A stretch of DNA of 12,003 bases, from assembly GCA_964573885.1 (NCBI GenBank), contig CAZNLL010000119.1:1-12003 (forward strand), given 5' to 3'. Positions within the stretch are counted from its first letter, which is position 1. Every line of letters begins with the position of its first letter. This document shows, piece by piece, positions 7,123-12,003 of the stretch. A program made the translations under genes and the position numbers. The stretch is from CAZNLL01 sp964573885. Lineage in GTDB: Bacteria; Desulfobacterota; DSM-4660; Desulfatiglandales; Desulfatiglandaceae. The notes under the pieces were generated by a model that saw only the letters and a program-made list of their open reading frames with translations, did not search any database and was not told the DNA's origin.

Positions 7123-8064
7123 ATGAAAGCAGGAAGCTATCTGGACCGCTTGACCGAGAGCGGGGAATTCCGGTGGGAAAAGCTGGTCATCAGGGGCGTG
7201 GACAACACGCCCTTGACCAACCTGCTGGAAGCCATGGTGGAAGGGGAAGTCAGCCTTTTTCACGGAGAGGTCTCTTGTGGTGACGAATATGTTGAGATCT
7301 TTCACCATTTCATTGAACAGGCCATGGTGGAAAGACGCCCCGGGCCGGTGGCCCGTTTTGCTGACGGGGAATACGCTTTCTACAGGGAAAGCCTTCACTG
7401 TAACGGGCTCTACCGACAGGCGGAGTCGAAGGCCGCCATCAGGCGGGCCATGCCCTTTCACAGAAAGGCCCTCAAGACATTGAGCCGGAAGGGCAAGATT
7501 GCCGCTGTGATTTATCCTGGAAATATCCAGCGAAAGAAGAGACGATTTCCCTTTTTTCAAAAGCCAAAAGGCGATGACGGGGCCCTGAAATTCCTGGACT
7601 TTCTCTCCGGCAGCGGTATAGCCTTGACAGGAAATAACTTCCTGCCCTTTTTTGTGGTCTATGCCTATCTGACTTCCAAGCGGTTCAGCCGCCTCGTAGA
7701 TGGAAGAAATATCTGTATCGTCAACTCGGAGTTTGATGGAGCCGCCTGCGGCCGGTGGTTTTCGAGGCACTCGAGCAATCCCCATATGGCTTTTTCACCC
7801 ATACCGGACTCCTACATGGCGACCCAGTGGCCGGCTATAAGGGAGGAGGTATTGGCCTCCATCCCTCCTGAAACAGACATCTGCCTGGTGGGTGCAGGGG
7901 TGGGGGCCCTTCTCATATGCGTGGATGCGGCTGAACATCTTTCCATCCCGGCTATTGATGCAGGACATGTGTTGAACATGATGAACGGCATGGAAGCCAA
8001 GTCGGGTGGCCCCAGGCTCTACACCATCCACAAAGAGGTGCGGATAAGGGCGGATGAAACTTGA
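7123..8064 (+). CDS. GT-D-like (DUF1792-type) putative glycosyltransferase
   Basis: This 313-residue protein is not a well-known family at first sight, but two regions resemble the GT-D glycosyltransferase fold. VARFADGEYAF (residues 76-86) matches the RxGDGE segment whose DxE motif (here D81, E83) binds the metal and sugar nucleotide. Near the C-terminus, ICLVGAGVGALLICVDAAEHLSIPAIDAGHVLNMM (253-287) resembles the closing strand-helix and DxGH segment of that fold (D279, H282). The ~75 residues before the DGE motif are unassigned. No membrane segment or signal peptide is evident. It starts 10 bases after the preceding methyltransferase, with AAAGG upstream of the ATG, and its TGA overlaps a possible TTG of the next gene, so it belongs to the same operon. 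I infer a sugar transferase of this locus; donor and acceptor are unknown, and the fold assignment is by motif only. Confidence 0.65.
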   Translation: MKAGSYLDRLTESGEFRWEKLVIRGVDNTPLTNLLEAMVEGEVSLFHGEVSCGDEYVEIFHHFIEQAMVERRPGPVARFADGEYAFYRESLHCNGLYRQAESKAAIRRAMPFHRKALKTLSRKGKIAAVIYPGNIQRKKRRFPFFQKPKGDDGALKFLDFLSGSGIALTGNNFLPFFVVYAYLTSKRFSRLVDGRNICIVNSEFDGAACGRWFSRHSSNPHMAFSPIPDSYMATQWPAIREEVLASIPPETDICLVGAGVGALLICVDAAEHLSIPAIDAGHVLNMMNGMEAKSGGPRLYTIHKEVRIRADET

Positions 8065-8102
8065 AGGAGAATAACCCGGTTGGGGCCGGGCATCCAAGGC
8101 GC

Positions 8103-9251
8103 ATGGCCGATCCTTTCAAAAAATACAGAAGGCGCTTTAGGGCATGGAGAAACAGGGAGAGGCTGAAGCGGGAGGCGGCCTATTACCGCTCCCTTTTCCT
8201 CTCCAAGGGCCTTTCGGTCCCCCGGGAAAAAGCCATCAGAGAAAAAATAAGGGAGAGGTACCCGGGACGCGAGCCCAAGACAAAGGGGGAACTGCGCATC
8301 CTGGCGGTATATCACCATTATAATTGGGAGAATGAATCCCTGGGACCCGCCCTTGAAAAATTCGGGAACCTTTCCCTTTATGACTGGTTTGAAGCCTTTA
8401 ATCACCAAGGCAAGGACTGGCCGAAGTTGAGGCCGAGAATGAATGAGGCCCTTCTGAATCAGGCGGCTGACTGGGCCGGAGAGGGGGGAGACGTCATTTT
8501 TACCTACCTCACCGGCGAAATCGTCACCCCAGAGACCATGGGGCGGCTCCGCGGACTGGGAATCCCCCTGGTCAATATCTCTCTCAACGACAAGGAGGGG
8601 TTTGTGGGAAAGCTCAAGAACGGCCGATCAATGGGCGTCAGGGATATCTGCCCCCACTTTGATCTCTGCTGGACCAGCACCAAGGATGCGGTGGAGAAGT
8701 ATTGTGTTGAAGGAGCGATTCCTTTTTATTCGCCTGAAGGGGCCAACCCTGAAGTTCACCGGCCTTATGGGGAAGAGAAGACCGTGGATGTGTCTTTTGT
8801 TGGACAGTGTTACGGCAACCGCCCGGAAATTATTCGGGGGCTCAAAGATCGGGGGATTTCCGTGGTTACCTACGGCTACGGCTGGCCCAATGGTCCCCTT
8901 CCGACCCAGGAAATGGTCCGCATGTACTCACGAAGCAGGATAAATCTGGGTTTCGGCGGGGTTGCCGGACACAAGGACACCTATTGCCTGAAGGGAAGGG
9001 ATTTTGAAATCCCCATGAGCGGGGGCCTTTATTTGACCGAGTACCAGCCCGAACTGGAGAAATGCTATGTTTTGGGTGAGGAAGTGGTGGTTTACAGGGG
9101 ATTCGAGGACCTTGTCAAAATAATACGGCACCTCCTGTCCCATCCTGAAGAAGCCGAGCGAATCAGGGAAAAGGGGGCCCGACGCGCCCGGAAGGACCAT
9201 ACCTGGGAGATGAGGTTTGAACAGATATTTAGAATTATGGGCCTGATTTGA
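8103..9251 (+). CDS. CgeB-like glycosyltransferase (GT-B type)
   Basis: The 382-residue protein (396 if a TTG at 8061 is used) resembles the CgeB/Glyco_trans_1_2 group. A basic, charged N-terminus precedes the first Rossmann-like domain (LRILAVYHHYNWENESLGPALEKFG, GDVIFTYLTGE). The second half has VSFVGQCYGNRPEIIRGL and VVTYGYGWPNG, then the donor-site region LKGRDFEIPMSGGLYLTEYQPEL (from about residue 296) and the closing SHPEEAERIREKGARRARKDHTWEMRFEQIF typical of these enzymes. It should transfer a sugar from a nucleotide donor in the cytoplasm; the acceptor is unknown. The start is uncertain: ATG at 8103 is preceded by only a weak AAGG, while TTG at 8061 overlaps the stop of the previous gene. 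A strong AAGGAG at 8064-8069 has no in-frame start at the usual distance. The gene is co-directional and packed with its neighbours. Confidence 0.82.
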   Translation: MADPFKKYRRRFRAWRNRERLKREAAYYRSLFLSKGLSVPREKAIREKIRERYPGREPKTKGELRILAVYHHYNWENESLGPALEKFGNLSLYDWFEAFNHQGKDWPKLRPRMNEALLNQAADWAGEGGDVIFTYLTGEIVTPETMGRLRGLGIPLVNISLNDKEGFVGKLKNGRSMGVRDICPHFDLCWTSTKDAVEKYCVEGAIPFYSPEGANPEVHRPYGEEKTVDVSFVGQCYGNRPEIIRGLKDRGISVVTYGYGWPNGPLPTQEMVRMYSRSRINLGFGGVAGHKDTYCLKGRDFEIPMSGGLYLTEYQPELEKCYVLGEEVVVYRGFEDLVKIIRHLLSHPEEAERIREKGARRARKDHTWEMRFEQIFRIMGLI

Positions 9252-9273
9252 GTGGACCAACAGGGAAGGGGTT

Positions 9274-10149
9274 ATGGAACTAGAGAGCAGGGATAAAGAC
9301 CAGGCTTCCCATTCGGCAAACTGGCTTATAAAACACGCGCGAAACCACTTCTCCCAGTTTGGGGAAGACGGAATCATAGAGAAAGTGCTCTCCTTGTTGC
9401 CGGATGTTTCAAAGTGGTGTGTCGAATTCGGGGCATGGGACGGGAAGTACTTGAGTAACACCCATTATCTCTTGTCTCAAAAGGGATGGTCCGGGGTCCT
9501 GATCGAGGCCGACCCCGACAAATTCATGGACCTGTGCCGGACCTATGAGCACAATAACCGGGCCCTGTGCATCCATGAAATGGTTTCCTTTGAAGGACGA
9601 AATACACTGGACCAAATTCTTTCCCAGACCCCCATCCCCGAGCATTTCGACCTCCTCTCCATTGACGTGGACGGCAATGATTACCACATCTGGAAATCCC
9701 TTGTCCGGTACAGGCCCAAGGTGGTCATCATTGAATTCAATAATTCCATCCCCAACAATGTGGCGTTTGTGCAAAAAGCGGATTTCAAGGTCAACCAGGG
9801 CAGTTCCCTCCTTTCCCTGTACAGGCTCGCAAAAAGCAAGGAGTATGAACTGGTGGCGGTAACGGATTTCACGGCATTTTTCGTAGATGCCCCCTACTTC
9901 CCCCTCTTTGGTATCAAGGACAACCGCCCCGAGGCCATAAATGACAACCGAAAATACATTACCCAGGTATTCCAGCTCTACGATGGAACGCTGGTCTGGA
10001 CGGGCAATCTCAAACTGCTCTGGCACGGAAAAGAGATGGACCCTGAGCGGTTGCAGGTCCTGCCCAGGGCCTGCCGGGTGTTTCCGGGACTACGGTCTTC
10101 ACGGTTAAGACGGCTGTGGTGCTCCTGCCGCAAGCGGCTGAGGATTTAG
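9274..10149 (+). CDS. FkbM-type SAM-dependent methyltransferase
   Basis: The 291-residue protein has the landmarks of FkbM-like methyltransferases of glycan loci: HFSQFGEDGIIEKVL at 25-39, CVEFGAWDGKYLSNT at 49-63 (SAM motif I), GVLIEADPDKF at 74-84, LLSIDVDGNDYHIWKSL at 127-143 and VVIIEFNNSIPN at 150-161. The family is known for O-methylation of sugars and other hydroxyls, so an O-methyl mark on the glycan is the likely job. The ATG is preceded by a purine-rich GGGAAGGGG. The gene begins 22 bases after the CgeB-like gene and is followed 9 bases later by another methyltransferase-like gene, consistent with one transcript. The last ~30 residues are arginine-rich (RSSRLRRLWCSCRKRLRI) and outside the usual domain; they could contact membrane or substrate. 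Confidence 0.87.
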   Translation: MELESRDKDQASHSANWLIKHARNHFSQFGEDGIIEKVLSLLPDVSKWCVEFGAWDGKYLSNTHYLLSQKGWSGVLIEADPDKFMDLCRTYEHNNRALCIHEMVSFEGRNTLDQILSQTPIPEHFDLLSIDVDGNDYHIWKSLVRYRPKVVIIEFNNSIPNNVAFVQKADFKVNQGSSLLSLYRLAKSKEYELVAVTDFTAFFVDAPYFPLFGIKDNRPEAINDNRKYITQVFQLYDGTLVWTGNLKLLWHGKEMDPERLQVLPRACRVFPGLRSSRLRRLWCSCRKRLRI

Positions 10150-10158
10150 GGGCCTTAT

Positions 10159-10767
10159 ATGCTCCAGAGGCTCAAGGCCATATACCGGGCCTTCTTCAAC
10201 AAGGGGGCCTATCGAAAGTGGGTCCGGGCGGGGAGGCCCGTTCCCACCCCGCATGCGGTGAAGGAGATGATCATAAGGGAGTTTGCCCTGAGCCATGGGA
10301 TACGCGTATTCATTGAAACGGGAACCTATCTGGGGGATATGGTGGCCGCCGCGAGGGGCCTCTTTCACACCATCTACTCGGTGGAACTCAGCGAGGAGCT
10401 TTACGAAAAGGCCAGAGAGCGGTTTGCCAGGGACCCCCGTATTCATCTTCTCAGGGGGGACAGTTCAGCGCTCCTGGGGCGGATCCTGGATGAAATCCAC
10501 GAGCCTTGTCTTTTCTGGCTCGACAGTCACTTCTCGGAAGGGGCTACGGCCAGGGGTGAAAAGGAAACACCCATCACCGAGGAACTGGACCAGATCCTGT
10601 CTCATCCCCGAGAAGACCACCTGATCCTCATCGATGACGCGCGGCTTTTCACGGGTGAGAGGGATTACCCGGCCCTGGCGGAATTAGAAAGGCGGTTGCT
10701 GGCCAGGTACCGGGGGCATGTCTTTGAAGTCAAGGACGACATCATTCGATGTTATAAAAGACCCTAA
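10159..10767 (+). CDS. Small class I SAM methyltransferase-like protein
   Basis: The 202-residue protein has a compact Rossmann-like methyltransferase core: VFIETGTYLGDMV at 50-62 as SAM motif I, TIYSVELSEELYEKA at 71-85 with the acidic E76 after the second strand, IHLLRGDSSALL at 95-106, FWLDSHFSEG at 119-128 and LILIDDARLFTGE at 155-167. The LDSH and IDD segments occupy the places where TylF-type enzymes carry metal-binding Asp residues, so it may be a distant, shorter relative of the TylF-type gene at 5362. ATG follows AGGGGCC, 9 bases after the previous stop. It is the last gene of the + strand block, and its TAA overlaps the stop of the opposing TPR gene. Methylation of the same glycan is the simplest inference; no acceptor is known. 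Confidence 0.78.
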   Translation: MLQRLKAIYRAFFNKGAYRKWVRAGRPVPTPHAVKEMIIREFALSHGIRVFIETGTYLGDMVAAARGLFHTIYSVELSEELYEKARERFARDPRIHLLRGDSSALLGRILDEIHEPCLFWLDSHFSEGATARGEKETPITEELDQILSHPREDHLILIDDARLFTGERDYPALAELERRLLARYRGHVFEVKDDIIRCYKRP

Positions 10768-12003
10768 GGCGTTTTTTCGCCCCCTGATTCTTTCATGAGC
10801 TTTGAGGCCAGGTCGAGGGCGTTACGGGCCTTCTCATGGCCCGGGTTGATGCGTAAGGCCTCGGCAAAATGCTCCACCGCTTCCTGAAGCCTGCCGCTGC
10901 GGGCCAGTAAAATCCCTGCGCTGTATTGACCGTCCGCATAATCTGGCTTGATCCGTAAGGCCTCCAATACATGATTCACGGCCTGATCAAGTTTACCGGT
11001 TCCGGCCAGAAGAATGCCCAGGTTGTAATGGGCCTCAGCATAGTCCGGGTTGATCCGCACGGCCTCAGAGAAATGATGGATGGCCTCTTGGGGCTTCCCT
11101 GTCTTTATTAAGAGGTTCCCCAGATTGTAATGGGCCTCGGCATAGTCCGGGTTGACGCGGAGGGCCTCGAAGAAATGACTGCGGGCCTCCGCCGTCTGGC
11201 CTTTTTTCATTAAGACCCCGGCCAGGCTGTTGTGGGCTTGATGGTGGCCCGGCTCGATGCGTAAAACCTGAGAGAATTGGCTGATGGCCTCATCGAGCCT
11301 CCCTTGTTCCGAGAAAAGCTTCCCGAGCTTGTAATGGACGCCTGCCGCATCAGGCGCGATCCTTGCCGCCTCGGTGTATTCCTGGATGGCTTCCCGGATT
11401 TTGCCCTGTTGAGAGAGAAGGTCCCCCAGGTTACAGCGGGCCTCCAGGAGATCCGGGTCAATGCGAAGGGCTTCCATGAAATGCTTGAGGGCCTCAACCA
11501 TGTTGCCCTTGAGCATGAGCACGCTGCCCAGATTATTATGGGCCTCTGCATACAGGGGCTTGATCCGCAAGGCCTCCAAATAATGGGCTGCGGCCTCATT
11601 GAGGTCTCCGGCACGGGCCAGGGCCTCTCCCAGGTTGTAGTGGGCTTCGGCAAGGTCCGAATTGATTCGCAGGGCCTGGGCATAGCGTCTTATGGCCGCC
11701 TTCAGGTTTCCCTGGTGCAGAAGAGCTGTCCCCAGATTAGTATAGGCATCGGCGAAATCGGGGTTGAGTGCAATGGCCCGGCGAAAATGGGGGATTGCTT
11801 CACCGTCCTTTCCCTGCTGCATGAGGGCCAGGCCAAGGGTGTTGTGCCCATCGGCGAAATCAGGCTTGATCCGCAAGGCCTCCAAATAATGGGCTATGGC
11901 CTCTTCCACCCGCCCCTCTTCCACCCGCCCGAGACCCAGATTATGTTCGGCGAGCCAGTTTTGGGGTGTGACGGCGACGGCATGACTGAAAAGGGTGACA
12001 CTG
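10764..12003 (-). CDS. Tetratricopeptide-repeat protein, C-terminal part (5' end outside window)
   Basis: The frame is open to the window edge on the minus strand, so 413 codons (412 residues plus stop) are seen and the true start lies beyond base 12003; the GTG at 11924 is inside a repeat. The protein shows 11 full TPR units of 34 residues (consensus AEAHYNLGxxLxxxGxxxEAIxHFxEALRINPDY), then a half repeat and a short hydrophilic tail ending GGEKTP. TPR arrays form protein- or peptide-binding superhelices. The residues before the first unit, SVTLFSHAVAVTPQN, resemble the junction seen in membrane TPR proteins of the TMTC/PMT-like type, where a multi-pass glycosyltransferase-like domain precedes the TPRs; this is inference because that domain is not in view. 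A cytosolic scaffold or O-GlcNAc-transferase-like protein are alternatives. Its stop overlaps the convergent methyltransferase gene. Confidence 0.88.
   Translation of the reverse strand, partial: SVTLFSHAVAVTPQNWLAEHNLGLGRVEEGRVEEAIAHYLEALRIKPDFADGHNTLGLALMQQGKDGEAIPHFRRAIALNPDFADAYTNLGTALLHQGNLKAAIRRYAQALRINSDLAEAHYNLGEALARAGDLNEAAAHYLEALRIKPLYAEAHNNLGSVLMLKGNMVEALKHFMEALRIDPDLLEARCNLGDLLSQQGKIREAIQEYTEAARIAPDAAGVHYKLGKLFSEQGRLDEAISQFSQVLRIEPGHHQAHNSLAGVLMKKGQTAEARSHFFEALRVNPDYAEAHYNLGNLLIKTGKPQEAIHHFSEAVRINPDYAEAHYNLGILLAGTGKLDQAVNHVLEALRIKPDYADGQYSAGILLARSGRLQEAVEHFAEALRINPGHEKARNALDLASKLMKESGGEKTP
10836..11957 (-). repeat. Eleven tandem 102-bp TPR-coding units
   Basis: Eleven in-frame 102-base units, each coding one 34-residue TPR, run without spacer residues. 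Units differ at many positions but share strongly conserved blocks, for example the DNA coding for EALRIxP and for AEAHYNLG. Units 1 and 4 share a 33-base identical block (11863-11895 and 11557-11589), exactly three units apart, which suggests recombination or conversion among units. Confidence 0.85.
11900..11929 (-). repeat. Perfect 15-bp tandem duplication inside TPR unit 1
   Basis: The + strand reads CCTCTTCCACCCGCC twice in direct succession (11900-11914 and 11915-11929). On the coding strand this gives GRVEEGRVEE. The unit still measures exactly 34 residues, so the extra copy occupies the place of the five residues normally found between NLGL and GR, and has not shifted the TPR register. 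Confidence 0.85.

Noticed and set aside
7030..7785. A 251-codon open frame on the minus strand opposite the GT-D-like gene
   Set aside because: No motif or convincing start is seen, and the + strand frame has the operon spacing and family-like motifs.
11922..11924. GTG as the start codon of the TPR gene
   Set aside because: The frame is open beyond it to the window edge and the upstream residues continue the TPR pattern, so the gene is truncated by the window.
10836..11957. CRISPR-like or non-coding tandem repeat array
   Set aside because: The ~102-base periodicity is fully explained by in-frame 34-residue TPR units with diverged DNA; there are no conserved short repeats with unique spacers.

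Overview
The window looks like part of a bacterial surface-glycan (O-antigen, capsule or glycoprotein glycan) biosynthesis locus. It is GC-rich, densely packed, and mixes ATG, GTG and probably alternative starts. The protein style (a cobalamin-binding radical SAM enzyme, HddA/HddC heptose enzymes, a long TPR protein) suggests a deltaproteobacterial-type (Desulfobacterota) genome. That placement is an impression from protein flavour; no marker gene is present to prove it.

Left block, + strand (1-4190): the C-terminal end of an extended-SDR nucleotide-sugar epimerase/dehydratase/reductase, a B12-binding-type radical SAM enzyme starting on the very next base, an RmlC-family sugar 3,5-epimerase, a heptose-7-phosphate kinase (hddA) and a heptose-1-phosphate nucleotidyltransferase (hddC). 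HddA plus HddC indicates synthesis of GDP-D-glycero-alpha-D-manno-heptose. The SDR fragment and the RmlC-like epimerase next to them, without any dTDP-rhamnose genes in view, suggest that the activated heptose is further modified (epimerised, deoxygenated or reduced).

Middle (4229-5149): one family 2 glycosyltransferase on the minus strand, convergent with hddC and divergent from the next block. A 212-base gap without a gene lies on its 5' side.

Right block, + strand (5362-10767): a tight run of six genes. In order these are a TylF-type O-methyltransferase, a zinc-ribbon class I methyltransferase (ATGA overlap), a protein resembling GT-D (DUF1792-like) glycosyltransferases, a CgeB-like glycosyltransferase, an FkbM-type methyltransferase and a small class I methyltransferase-like protein. 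With the minus-strand enzyme this gives three probable glycosyltransferases and four methyltransferase-like proteins, consistent with a heavily decorated, probably O-methylated glycan containing modified heptose.

Right edge, minus strand (10764-12003): the C-terminal part of a tetratricopeptide-repeat protein with 11 full 34-residue repeats in view, overlapping the last + strand gene at the stop codons. Its 5' end lies outside the window. No tRNA, rRNA, CRISPR array, insertion sequence or phage gene was seen.
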